A DNA stretch of 64,000 nt, taken from contig JAPEVF010000192.1 in the NCBI GenBank assembly GCA_029747585.1, positions 1 to 64,000 on the forward strand, read 5' to 3'. This document shows positions 23,801 to 34,576 of the stretch, in pieces. A program made the position numbers and the translations under genes. The notes under the pieces were generated by a model. It was not told the origin of the DNA. It ran no database searches and worked only from the letters and a program-made list of their open reading frames with translations. The DNA comes from Pleurotus djamor (lineage: Eukaryota; Basidiomycota; Agaricomycetes; Agaricales; Pleurotaceae). Within the stretch, counting starts at the first letter, position 1. Every line of letters begins with the position of its first letter.

Positions 23801-24155
23801 ACCCGACTACCGCGCGGAAATTCGCGCGTCAATGGAGTCGAAAGCTTCTGGCACTCAGAAACCTCGCGTTCCCGCTGCTAGGGCGAGAGAGATCACGTTT
23901 AGGGAGATCGTTGAGGAGTATGCTGGGAAGCATGATTTGGTTGTTATGCCTAGTGGGAAGACGCATGAGACGTCGAGGATGCCGCTTCTTCGTGTTAGTG
24001 CTGCAGGGAAGAGTGGGACGAAGGGTGGGTTGCTGATATATGTGTTGGATGATGCTGTTTGGGCGTCTGTTCGGCCTGGAGTTGGTGGGGAGACGGAGGA
24101 GTATAGGGCCATCTCGCTGGAGGATATGGTGCTTCGAACGAATGGAAACGAGTAG
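20892..24155 (+). CDS. G-patch splicing factor TFIP11/Ntr1 (tuftelin-interacting protein 11)
   Basis: Spliceosome disassembly factor; in the yeast homologue the G-patch activates the helicase Prp43. Five exons splice cleanly: 20892-22187, 22248-22473, 22526-22716, 22783-23349 and 23406-24155 (about 1009 aa). The N-terminus is acidic (LLDDDDSDSSAGSDDEG) with a basic KKRRRNGK patch. Residues about 169-225 hold seven or eight copies of a Gly-rich unit like GIGFKSSGG. The G-patch is at about 300-350: GSFGARMLAKLGWEAGTGLG, then IEAKLRPQKMGIG. The C-terminal helical half, typical of TFIP11/GCFC proteins, includes FESLLWNIWLPRVRSVLNNEW and NPRNQDMAPIQAVILWSPLL. The third intron (66 nt) has no stop and a length divisible by three, so its retention would add 22 residues. 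Confidence 0.93.
21397..21560 (+). repeat. Coding tandem repeat, Gly-Phe-Lys units
   Basis: About 33-base units encoding variants of GGGIGFKSS (also GEGLGFKPS, GMGLGFKAS) repeat within TFIP11 ahead of the G-patch. Adjacent copies at 21480-21545 are nearly identical at DNA level, pointing to recent unit duplication. Confidence 0.85.
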
Positions 24156-24832
24156 ACTGTCGTGTGCTGTGCTAAATTTCTTGCTTCGTACAACCAACGT
24201 ACAACTCTTATTTTTCATTGTCGGCATCTAAACTGCGCCACAACGCCACGACCACGTGGCTAATTACTGACAAAATTTACCCAAGTAAGCAGTAAGTTTG
24301 ACTTGGCACCCTGCTTTCTGGCTTACCAGTTCCCACTCAAACCTCAGGTATGTATTCACCTTGAGACATTAGCTGAGTCCTAACAGCGCTACATAACCTA
24401 GGAAATGCGACTACTTCAATTGCCCAATGTCTAGAATGCCTCAACATTGGTTTGACATCGACCCGTGGGTCAGAAAATGACGGGTTTTGGCTAAACAAGT
24501 TTCTGAATGTATGTCAATGTCATAATTGGACGGGAGAAAGAGAGCCATCTCTTTGAAGAACAAATCATCCACGTTCATCTTCAGCCTCGCCTGGACCTAC
24601 GAACCGTGCTCACGTTCTTTTGTGGACAAGGGCTAACCGTTATTGAAGCAGACTTGGGCGATGGCTTCGACATCAGACAGCCCGACCGACGTTAGTCTGC
24701 GTCTGGAGGCCTACTTGAACCAGTATCTCGTCATCCATGGAAGCTCGCGGTGAGTTCTCATGCTAACTTTTGAGCGGCTATCACCTCATAAAGGTCGCAC
24801 TGGCATGCTGTTCATACATAGGATCATCCGCT
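24156..24832. other. Intergenic, 677 bases
   Basis: No gene supported. It contains a 22-base segment (24239-24260, including CACGTG) that recurs exactly at 31557-31578. An ATG near 24738 followed by a GTGAGT could be a 5' non-coding exon of the oxidase gene. Confidence 0.5.
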
Positions 24833-27149
24833 ATGCATTTGCGATTATCTGCCCTAGTCGCGCTCATCGTGATCTTGATTGCGCCCCCATCTCACGGTCA
24901 AGAGACTGGCCTGCCCGCGACGACGGATGGCCACACGTCAGGTTGGAAACTGTCCCAAGAAGGGTGCGCTTGGATTTCATCAAGAACCAGTACGCCTTAA
25001 CTCAATGCCATGTTCCACAGAACCACGGGCGTGAGTGCAATGCAGTTGGTCGTGGTTTCGGAGCGCAAAGCGCTGATCTTCGACAAAATGTATGACCATG
25101 GTTTCTCGCTCGAATCCCCCCATTTTCATATCTTTCACCTGTAGTGAACACAATCCACTCAAGGTTGATGGTCACCCAGCCTGGGGTGCAGAGCTCGATA
25201 TCCATACTCGGACCGTCCGTCCCTTGCACCTTATCAGCAACACCTTCTGTGCCTCAGGAAGTTTTCTTGGTAACGGTACATTTGTCCACACGGGAGGGAA
25301 CCCCATTGAAAGTGACGTTGGTGCCTACAGTACGTCTCTATATTTCATCAGATGAAAACACTTGGATTAACTTGACATAGACATCAATGGCATCCAGCTC
25401 CTTCGACTGTTTGACCCTTGCGACGATGAGAGTTGTGACATCGTTGAAAATCCAGAGCGTCTTCGAATGGCTTCAGATCGCTGGTACCCGACGACGGTAG
25501 AACCATTTTTGATGAGTCGACTCGCTTGTTCACGTTCTCTCTAGACTCGATTAGAAGATGGATCAATACTGATTTTTGGGTGAGCTACGAAACCGGTCGT
25601 CCGTAAAATTTGGGCTTGACTGACGCCGCATTGACTAGAGGGTGCATGGCCGACGTGTAAACGAGCTCATCACATATGGAACTCCTTCTCATCTGACCGT
25701 CTCTTAAGCTACATGAACAATGCATCAACCAACAACCCAACGTACGAATTCTTCCCTCCGAAAAATATCAACGGTACGCCGCCTTCTGACTTGGTTCTAC
25801 TTCACTTATCTACTCTCGCCCAGGCTTCAACGGATTACCAATATACAGTCAATTCATGGTCGACTCCCTCAATGCAAACTTATTCCCCGCGATGTGGAGC
25901 TTGCCCAATGGCCGTATATTTGCCGTGTCCAACCAACTGACGATGCTCTTCGACTGGAAGACCAACACCGAGAGTCGCCTCCCCTCCATCCCAAACGGCG
26001 TTCGTGTCAGCTACCCCATGTCTGGTGGTACTGTCATGTTACCATTGACCATCGAAAACAATTTCACTCCTGAGATTCTCATCTGCGGAGGCTCGAATGT
26101 GTCCGACACACTCCCGAACAATGAATACTCCTCTCAAGCACCCGCATCAACTCAGTGTGCTAGAATGATTCTGGATGAAGCAGGAATCACGGCTGGATGG
26201 CAAGTTGAGCACATGCCAGAGCCAAGAACCATGGTCGAGATGATCATTCTTCCAAACCAAAAGATCCTCATGGTCAACGGGATGAAGACCGGAATCGCTG
26301 CCTTCAACATTGTAGGGCCTTGCCTCCATGGTTTGCACACTTATTGACTCAGTTTGAAAAATAGGTTCGCGATCCAGTTGGACCAAATAGCGATGCCGAT
26401 CACCCTGCGTTCACCCCTTACCTATATGATCCCAAGGCCCCAGTGGGACATCGTTTCACCGTCGAAGGATTACCTACATCAGATATACCAAGGATGTACC
26501 ACTCTACTTCAACACTTCTCCCTGATGGCTCTGTGCTACTTGGTCAGTGTTCCTTTCGAAGTCGCTTTTTGAATCGGGCTGACTTGTTTCTGGGGTGAAT
26601 AGCTGGCTCTAATCCAAACTTTGAGTACACAACCAACGTTACGTATCCTACTGAATACAGGTCAGCTTCATTTTATAAAAATGTTCTGTTCCCAGTCGAC
26701 CCCGGTTCCCTAGGATGGAATTCCTCTCACCCCCGTATATGTCTTCTTCTCGACCCGTAGCGAGCGGCTTCCCATCTCGCATTGACTATAACGAGATCAT
26801 CGCGGTGAAAATTGACCTCCCATCCCCACCAACCCACTTGACCGGTACGTTTCCTCCAAGGCCTTGAGGAGTATCTCAGGGGTGAACTGAGTCCCCTGTA
26901 GTTGCATTGATTGATCTGGGCTTTGCTACTCACACTGTCCATATGGACCAGAAGTTTGTAGAACTGCGTTCATCGCTCTCAGTGGACGGTTCTTACCTGA
27001 AAATTACCGGACCTGCCACTCCTAGACTATATTCACCGGGTCCAGGATTTATCTACGTTGTCGCAGACGGTGTTCCCAGTATCGGGAAGAAGATATTGAT
27101 TGGTCCCGTTGGGACGCAGCCCCCTGTCGACCAAGGCGCTAGTGAATAG
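24833..27149 (+). CDS. Glyoxal-oxidase-type copper radical oxidase, secreted
   Basis: Oxidises small aldehydes/alcohols outside the cell and makes H2O2 that feeds ligninolytic peroxidases. Eleven exons keep phase throughout: 24833-24963, 25021-25089, 25145-25329, 25381-25496, 25545-25579, 25709-25773, 25824-26311, 26365-26542, 26603-26660, 26714-26844, 26902-27149 (about 567 aa, the usual size). A signal peptide (MHLRLSALVALIVILIAPPS) is present. All copper and radical residues of the family are visible: Cys in NTFCASGSF, Tyr in RWYPTT, Tyr-His in RMYHSTS, and His in GFATHTVH. Also seen are GTTGVSAMQLVVVS, PANL-like ANLFPAMWSLPNGR and the C-terminal DUF1929 region. Odd point: the 129-nt intron 25580-25708 removes the stretch where relatives have a GG..GG loop, so that exon border is less certain. 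Transcription is probably nutrient- or H2O2-linked, but nothing in the sequence shows it. Confidence 0.92.
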
Positions 27150-27731
27150 TAAGTATTCCAGGTTCCCTTGGTCTTGGCGTATCCTTGATGCGTCGCTACA
27201 GCATGCTTAGGAGCACCACGCAGACACCCAACACAACAAGACATTTCTTCTGAGCCCGAAGGATTGTGAAGTCATTAATCGCTCGTCATTCCGTGTAAGT
27301 ATACCAAATGCCCGGGCTGAACTAAATGCTAGGTTGTAGATATCCGACGATGCATAGACATAAAAAAGATGTTGAATGTAGTCCGGGTATGCTTGTTGGT
27401 TCGAAATATCTGCAATTTGAGGAGGCGTCGCAAGGGGAGCGTATTCAGCATTCAACCCAATTCAGTTTGGGACGTTCCACATCATTATCAGAACGAAGTC
27501 ATAGGAGAGATCATGTGGGCTAAGGATTAACATCGGCGAGGACACGGAGACAGCTTGGGATATTTATCGCGTATACTATGACTGGCGGAAAACAGACCCA
27601 AGTCCATCAGCCAAGTTTTGAATATTGCGCTAGAGGATATCATTCTCGGGGTTGATGAGGATGTGTAACAGCCGACGTACAATGATTTACGCACCCATCG
27701 ATAATAGGTCGCGACGATGTTGAAGCCGACT
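27150..27731. other. Intergenic between convergent genes
   Basis: Nothing coding seen. It holds the 3' ends of the oxidase (+) and the first GRDP-like gene (-). Confidence 0.5.
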
Positions 27732-29681
27732 CTACACGGTAGTGTCTTGACACTTGTCCTCAGGATGTTCTTCGTTCAGTTGCATGATTAAATCTGCAAG
27801 GGCATAGTGGTTCTGCGCAAGACGTCGGTGAGGGAGAACAATGCTTGGGTGGTTGGTAATAAGAGCCAGGGAAAGGTCGTCTGTAAGAGGTCGCTTTGCC
27901 TTCAACTTCTGCCAAATCGCTAGGATTTCGCCAAGTTTTGTTGACATATCCGTGTATAGACTGCTTGTCGTGTCTGTGTCCGTGGATGACGAACTTGTGG
28001 ATGACGAACTTGTGGATGGCTGGAGCGTTGCATAATTGGTGGCCAGTGTTGTGAGCAGTTCTTGTTGCTCTACAAGAGTACTCACAATCAGGTCATCTGG
28101 GAAAGTTGCAAGACGTGATGAATAGAGGGAGGGCGCGTTTGATATGGCGAAAAGAGCTTACCAGGTCTGGCGACCGCAGTCTGCGCCGAGGCCGATTTTT
28201 TGTCACTACGAGGGACATGGTCAGGAAAAACGCCTAGGATTTCGATGCAGTTGTCTCTGAATATTTGCTCAGTTCAGAGCCGGAGTCACGGGAAAATCAA
28301 GAATCGATTGACGCACCTGTAGGTCTTCGCCTCGAGAATATGTGTGTGCCAGACGAGGTCCACGCGCAGTGGAGGGCCGATGTGCACGCCAGATGTCTTG
28401 AGCCCATTGAAGTAGGTGGCGTATTGGTCATGCAGCTCTTTGAAGCCGAACTCAAATGCGAAACTGTCGCCTTCCGAAAGTACCCCGTCGGCCTGAAGTA
28501 ATCCCAGCTTCTTCAAAGAGATTGCCATCTAGAGCACAGACGAACCTGTCAAAGATTCACCTTGAAAGTGGGAAGGAGGAAAAGTCTTACAGCTGGGACC
28601 AAGTTTTGGGTATTTTTATACGTATGGCTAAAAGGACGGAGGACTTGCTCCAGGCTAGATAAATTGAACATAGGACTTCAAGCAACAAAATAACAACCCG
28701 AGCACCTACGTTGCATTGGGCGTCAAATTCACGCCCGCCAACTTGCTCTCGATATACTCCATGCCTGTCAAGACCGGGGACGAACTTGTCGCGTTTGTCA
28801 TAATTTTTGCGGTAGTTTCTTCCGTCACTGCATCATAAATGCGCTGCGACGCTTCCCTGGCACGCGCCATATTGCCTTCGTAGTTGGGCCTGGTGAAGTC
28901 GAGTAGATACCTATAATTGGCCGTAAGCAAGCAATATGACGGCATGCAACGCAGTAGAGCGCTTACGGAAATGGTTGACAAAACTGGAACGTGCACGCAT
29001 AAATTTCGCAACACATAAAGCGTCAATGTTGATTTCTTTTTTGCAGCCGTCGTTTGTGCACGTGTGCTTGAAGTCCTCCAGAAAGCCAACTTTTTCTGTC
29101 GACGTCGTCGTTGTCGGCGAGTTCCAATAAACAGATTGAACCTGGCTACAGTAAGGGCACGTAACAAGGCGCTGAGTGTCTTTTGAGAGAGAGTCCACAG
29201 GATCATATTTTAGCGATGTCTTGTCCTCAAAAGAGGTAACGCCCGTAGTTGGATCACCGGTCTGCAACAAAGTGAAAGATCAGGAACCGTTTCTAGGACG
29301 GGCGGTGGGAAAAGTTACGAGGAAGTGATACGGGAAGTTCTGGAAGCGCTTGAGTTTGGGAGAGCGAAGCCTCATATCTCCAAAGAAGCGGTGTGGGTAT
29401 AGCATCATTGTATGGAGAGCCAGTGTAACGTCCAACGGGGGTCGCTCAGACTCTTGAAGATCACCAGCGTCCTTGACGACTTTCTCCAACCAGACTTCGA
29501 AACGATAAGTGGCACGATGCGAAATGGCGGTCAGAGCATCTTCAGGCGACAACGTCGGGGTGGCGGAGGTGAGTGCGGTGAGCATTTTGTGGTAGAGGGT
29601 TCGAAAGCCACAGAGAAGACCCAGATGGGTAACAACATCATCGAGGTCGACAAGAGGTTGAGAAACTTTTGAGACGGTCAT
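27732..29681 (-). CDS. GRDP-like protein (DUF1399), paralogue A
   Basis: Member of the glycine-rich-domain-protein/DUF1399 family, of unknown biochemical role. Starts at the ATG ending at 29681 (MTVSKVSQPLVDLDDVVTHL). The first exon carries ALHTMMLYPHRFFGDMRL. After an intron at about 29317-29264 (GTAACT to TTGCAG) comes a zinc-ribbon-like segment, VTCPYCSQVQSVYW and HTCTNDGCKKEINIDALC (C-x2-C, C-x4-C). Further exons carry ARAREASQRIYDAV, TGMEYIESKLAGVNLTPN and the signature GPPLRVDLVWHTHIL. The C-terminal exon ends MQLNEEHPEDKCQDTTV, stop at 27732. About seven exons are needed. Domain order matches paralogue B (32624-34576), so they arose by local duplication. Two His-containing DUF1399 motifs and four Cys could bind metal; that is inference. 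Confidence 0.7.
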
Positions 29682-30171
29682 GTTCTTGAGAGATGTGGAA
29701 TAGGTAGAGAGGAGGGCTATTTTATAAGAAACCACTGATGGGAGAGTAAGTCTTCCCTTCAGCGAAGTTGATCAAGTCAATCGAACGGCACCATCAACAT
29801 GGAGAGAGAGACAAAATTCGACTTACCTCAAGGCATTTCCGGAGCATTCGCTGTCTTTGAACGCAGACACGATGATATGCAGAGAACCCACTTTTCATGC
29901 CGGGCTCAGATGTTTCGTAAGAAAGCGTCTAGATAGAAGACATTGTGAGAGCATTGTGTAGTGAAATGTACACGACAAGGGGGTTTGACGGTGGAAGATC
30001 GGGAAATCTGCAGGCATCTCATCGAAGTTACGTCCCCCGTGTGATGAGATTGAGCGCATTCATGAGAAGGATAAGTTATGGAAGAACAGATGGGTGGCGC
30101 TGGCTTAAGGTCAATGTACGTCTGCCCTCAACGTCAGATTACCTTTCGCAGTCACACATATAGAGACGTAC
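29682..30171. other. Intergenic, upstream of GRDP-like paralogue A
   Basis: No gene supported. A minus-strand stretch near 30010-29940 is open (ISRSSTVKPPCRVHF) behind an AG acceptor and might be a late exon of the small gene at 30172-30512. Confidence 0.4.
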
Positions 30172-30512
30172 TCAAATGGAATGTTGGTGGAACGCAAAGC
30201 ACAACCAATCGGTGCCATCAAACTTGTCTGATGTTTGGTATCTGAACAAGTAGCGACCAAACCAATTGTCTGCATTTGGTGTTGAAGATCCTTTTTCCGG
30301 GAGGGGAGCCAGAAATTACTCACCCTTTCATACTGCCACCTTCAGCATTCATGGTCGCTTGCACAACCTCAGCGCGCGGATCTGACGAAAACGGTGGACA
30401 AAATCGACATTGAGGCCGATGATAGCAATAAAAGTAGCAGCTGACCTTGTGATGCAGACTCGGGGCCACTCGGACAGGGTGTGTCTCTAACTCCATTCAA
30501 CAGGTAGCACAT
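30172..30512 (-). CDS. Small hypothetical protein, three exons
   Basis: Unrecognised. From the ATG ending at 30512 (MCYLLNGVRDTPCPSGPESA), introns 30445-30382 (GTCAGC to GTCAG) and about 30323-30244 (GTGAGT to TTGTTCAG) splice in phase to DPRAEVVQATMNAEGGSMKG and YQTSDKFDGTDWLCFAFHQ, ending in TGA at 30172. The result is about 65 aa with balanced composition and one pair of Cys. It may continue in further exons if a non-obvious donor is used. It sits upstream of GRDP paralogue A on the same strand. Confidence 0.3.
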
Positions 30513-31452
30513 TTACATCCGAGTCGTGCGTTTGTTGGATCGCGATTGACTCTAAAAGTTTGAGAGTTGCGAAAAGTACGTTTCAATATATGCGATAACG
30601 ATATGGAGCAGCACGACGCACCGCCACGTACGAGGGGTCATTCAACGTTCAGATGTTCACCATGCGTAGTCATTCCTAATGTCTAATGTCTCGCTAACTC
30701 TGTCCAAAGCGGTAACAACGCGACTCGTGAGAGATGTTCATGTTCATTTGTTAGCGTATGAGCCGTCCTCAAGGAGAAGCCAAGGGGTGACCCAGAAGTG
30801 CGAACAGCTTCAAGGGAATTTCAGCTTGGGTGTTGTGCATGACTGAATAATGGAGTATTGGCTACGAAAAATCCTGTGAGGAACAAGTTCATGGATCTGT
30901 GACAAATTACAAGTTTCTATCAGATTACTTACAATAGCGTTGACGGTAGCGTAGTCGAGACATGTTTGCACCAATAGTGTACGATTAAACCAAGATGGTA
31001 TTCGAGCTTGATCGTGATATCTCAAGAGTTCGAGCGCTGGGTAGACCGTAGCTAGGAAGAGCAGAGGCATCAGTGAGTCAGACCGCAGGCCTCAAAGCGC
31101 TTGAAACTTCGAAGCCTCAAGGCCTCGATGCTGAGGCATGGCCAGCATCTGTACGCGCGCTCGTCCCCCTCAGCTTCTATGTACTTATCTTCGACGTATC
31201 TCATATCACGTCTCGGCGATGACACCGATCGATAGGAACCCAATTCTTCGCTTGAGACTCCGGGCATGTGAGTCGCGCTATCTTGTGGTTCGAAGTGTCT
31301 AGAGAGACAAAGAAATTCTACGTCCAAGAGTCTTCTATCTCTCTATATTCAATGTTCAAGTTGTCAACAGCGCTCAAGAAGGCTACTGACACGACTTCGT
31401 GACTCACCGTGGACTCTGATTGCGTGAAACTGGCTCGATTTTTCTGATTTAG
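30513..31452. other. Intergenic, 0.9 kb
   Basis: No firm gene. A minus-strand open stretch (31070-30930: MPLLFLATVYPALELLRYHD, then CLDYATVNAI before a GTAAGT) looks like an exon of a membrane protein, but I could not extend it either way. Confidence 0.4.
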
Positions 31453-32293
31453 AGACCTTCTTGGACATCACTGGAGATATCCAGCCCCAAGGTCGCAAGT
31501 GCTACAACACATTTCAATTGTCGACGCCGGAGGTGGAGCAATTTAAAACATGGACTCACAACGCCACGACCACGTGGCCAAGTTTCCATGACCGACGCTT
31601 TCGCGTGACCTTGACCAAAGACAACGTTTCAATTGAACAATTGCAGGTCATGCCACTTGATCCACTCAAGACCATGCAGTAAGCGTCTGCGCTATATCAT
31701 ACTTCTGCAATAAAGCTTAGTCTCTGATCATATCCTGTAGTACGCCTTTCACACGAGAACTCTTGGATATCCCTGGCGTGTGTAATTCTATTGTATCGTC
31801 CCCAACCCCACACGCCACCCCGCCATACACAGTCGCATGGAGAATGACACTCACTGAACTCCGTGACTGTTTGGGCAAATACGATCCCAAGTGCCGTACA
31901 AGAATCCACCTCGATGGCATTCAGGATTGTATCGAGAAACAGTGGAGAGAGCGCGGATATACAGTTCGTTTTGGGTGAGTTGCTGCCGTCTTGCTTGACT
32001 TTGTTTTTCAATCTCTCATCCTTCAAGCCTGACATAGACGTGGGAGGATGCCATATGTGATGATGGTCCCATTCCCATATTATACCGACGGTCCTGAGGA
32101 AGTTTTCCTTTCCCTCTTTACAAACGCGTCCGCGAAACTCCTTGACAAGGCCCGGGCTGAAAACGCGCCCGATATTATCAACGCCGCGCGGGAGGTACTG
32201 CACCTGCCCAAAGAGATCGACCAAACGTTGAAATGGCACTGTATCCACCCAGCTGCGCCATACAGCCCCCGTGTACCATCCAGTGCTCGTTGA
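31453..32293 (+). CDS. Hypothetical protein, 5' end unresolved
   Basis: Three exons join in phase. The first (from about 31453, TFLDITGDIQPQGRKCYNT) ends at CATGCA before GTAAGC near 31680. The second begins after CTGTAG near 31740 (TPFTRELLDIPGVCNS, ELRDCLGKYDPKCRTRIHL). After GTGAGT near 31974, the third begins after GACATAG near 32038 (RMPYVMMVPFPYYTDGPEEV) and ends in TGA at 32293. An in-frame stop at 31425 means the true start lies in an upstream exon I could not place. No family is recognised. It lies between the two GRDP paralogues on the opposite strand. The exact 22-base repeat shared with 24239-24260 lies in its first exon. Confidence 0.4.
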
Positions 32294-32623
32294 GTAAACA
32301 CAAATCTTGTCCTTTGATCGATGCAAGAGAACATACTGCGGAGCAGACGTGTTGCTGATCCTCCTTGTACAAGTCCGGCTTCGGTGGTCAGGACCAGAAC
32401 AAACGAAGTCAGGTAGGCAGCTTGGGATTTTGATTGTGTAGTACTATACTTGGTTGTTTCCTTTACATAAGGCCTCACAAATGATTGAGTGTCGCGAGAA
32501 AGCCCACACCATTCAGAGTCTACAAGGAGCTGTTGAGGACGCCATCGCTGACTGACTGTCACGAGCACAGCAAACTACGCACTCAACTGAATGGGCGACA
32601 CCAAGAGTCGAATGCTATAACGG
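32294..32623. other. Intergenic between convergent genes
   Basis: No gene seen; it holds the 3' ends of the hypothetical gene and of GRDP-like paralogue B. Confidence 0.5.
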
Positions 32624-34576
32624 TTAATCTTGACACTTATCTTCAGGATGTTCCTCGTTAAGTTGCATGATGGAATCCGCGAGGGCATGGTAGCTATCCG
32701 CCAGTCGTGCGTGAGGTAGGACGATGTTTGAGCTCCGGATGAGCGACAGGGCAAGGCTTCCTGTGACAGGACGGATTTCTTTCAACTGCTGCCAAATATC
32801 GCCAATTTCTCCGACTTTGGTCGCCAATTCGTTGTATAGATCAGTGGTTGATGACGATGTTCCCTGTGTCGGATTAATTATGGCTTTTGGAACGTTGAGC
32901 CGATGTTTCAGAGTCGAAGGTTGCCGTGAAGGCAGGGCCCAAGACTTCGAGGTACCGAGTGCCTCGAGTGACTTATAATTGGAGGCGAGCATTTGGAGCA
33001 AGTATCGTTGCTCGCCAAGAATGCTCATGATCTGGTCGTCTGATGGAGTTGGAATGCGCAATAAACAACAGGACAAGGCCACGGTGGACAATGCCGAAAG
33101 AGCTTACCAGGGACCACAGTCACTACCGAAACTCCCCCCTCATTGCGAGGAACATGGTTTGGAAAAATGCCAAGAAATGCAAGGCAGTCTTCTCTACATG
33201 AATGATCAGTCGGCCTCTAAAGTCACGGAGGGAACTATTGACAACAAACCTGTAGACCGTTGCCTTGAGGATATGTGTGTGCCAGATGAGATCCACACGC
33301 AGTGGGGGCCCAATGTGAACACCGGGTGTCTTGAGGCTGTTAAAGTAGGGGACGTATAGGTCATACCATTCCTTGAGAGCGAACTCAGAGGTTAAACCAC
33401 CAGCTTCTGCTAGCACCTCGTCAGCCTGAAGTAAACTCAGTCTCTTCAAAGAGAGTGTCATCTGTAGGCAGAGGTCAGATAATCGCATTTGAAACTCAGT
33501 GGGCCCGAGAACGGTGCTTACGGCTGGAACAAGGTTCTGGGTAAACTTATATGGATGTTTAAAAGGACGGAGGATTTGATCCACACTATACGGAAATAAA
33601 TGACTAGGGGATAGTCAGTGAACAGGCTTGAACGCACGTTCGATTCGCCGTCAACTGCACATTCACCAGCAAGGACTTGATGTACTCCATACCCGTTAGG
33701 CGTTTTCTCGCGGCACTATCCAAGATCTCCTTGGTAGTCGATCCCGGCACTGCATCTTTGATGCACTGTGTCGCTTCTCTGGCGTGGACCACATCGGCAT
33801 TGCGATCGGAAAAGGCTAGCTCAGCCAGATAACTGCAATGGTCAGAGGTAGATGAGCGATCCAATGTGCGAAAAGGCAGAGCGCTTACGGCAATGGGGTT
33901 TTGTTGTTGGTGAACGCAACCAGTGCTTGTAAAAATTTGTAAACACACAAAGAATCGGTGTTGACGGTGTCCCCGCATGCTGAACAAAATTGGCTAAATG
34001 ACTCGTCCACATAACCGGTGGCGTTCGTTGTGTGCCACAGAACAGTGACGTCCTTTTCACAGAAGGGGCAAGTCACATAGCGTTCAGAATCACTGGAGAG
34101 GGAGACTTGAGGATCATACTTCAGCAATGTCTTTTTCTCGAAAGACGAAACACCCGTTGTTTTATCGCCGGTCTAGTGGGGGATGATGAGAAAACTCATT
34201 CGGGACATTGAAATGAGAAAGCTACAAAGGACCCATGCTGGAACTCCTGGAATCGCTTGAGCTTAGGGAAACGAAGTTGCGCATCTTCGTAGAACCGATG
34301 AGGGTACAACATCATTGAATGTAGGGCGAGCGCGGCGTCCAACGACGGCCTCTCGTCAACAAAAAGAGGGCCAGAGTCCTGAGCGACTTTCTCCAGCCAC
34401 GCTTCGAAGCGATAAGCAGCACGATTCGACATCATGGTCAGAGCCATCTCTGGAGAGAACCCAGACTCGTTGACAAGTTTGTTGATCAAGTCATGGTAGA
34501 GGGTTCGGAAGGCGGAGAGGGTATTCAGATGGGCGGCGATATCATCTATATCAACATGAGGTCTGGAGGCGGCCAT
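32624..34576 (-). CDS. GRDP-like protein (DUF1399), paralogue B
   Basis: Starts at the ATG ending at 34576 (MAASRPHVDIDDIAAHLNTL), stop at 32624. Segments in order: ALALHSMMLYPHRFYEDAQL in the first exon; a zinc ribbon YVTCPFCEKDVTVLWH and FCSACGDTVNTDSLC (C-x2-C twice); AREATQCIKDAV; TGMEYIKSLLVNVQL; QILRPFKHPYKFTQNLVPA; GPPLRVDLIWHTHIL; and a C-terminal exon ending NEEHPEDKCQD. It matches paralogue A segment by segment, with the same exon borders where I could check. Function is unknown; the family name comes from plant GRDP1/2, and the glycine-rich tail of those is absent here. Both copies look intact, so neither is an obvious pseudogene. Confidence 0.7.
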
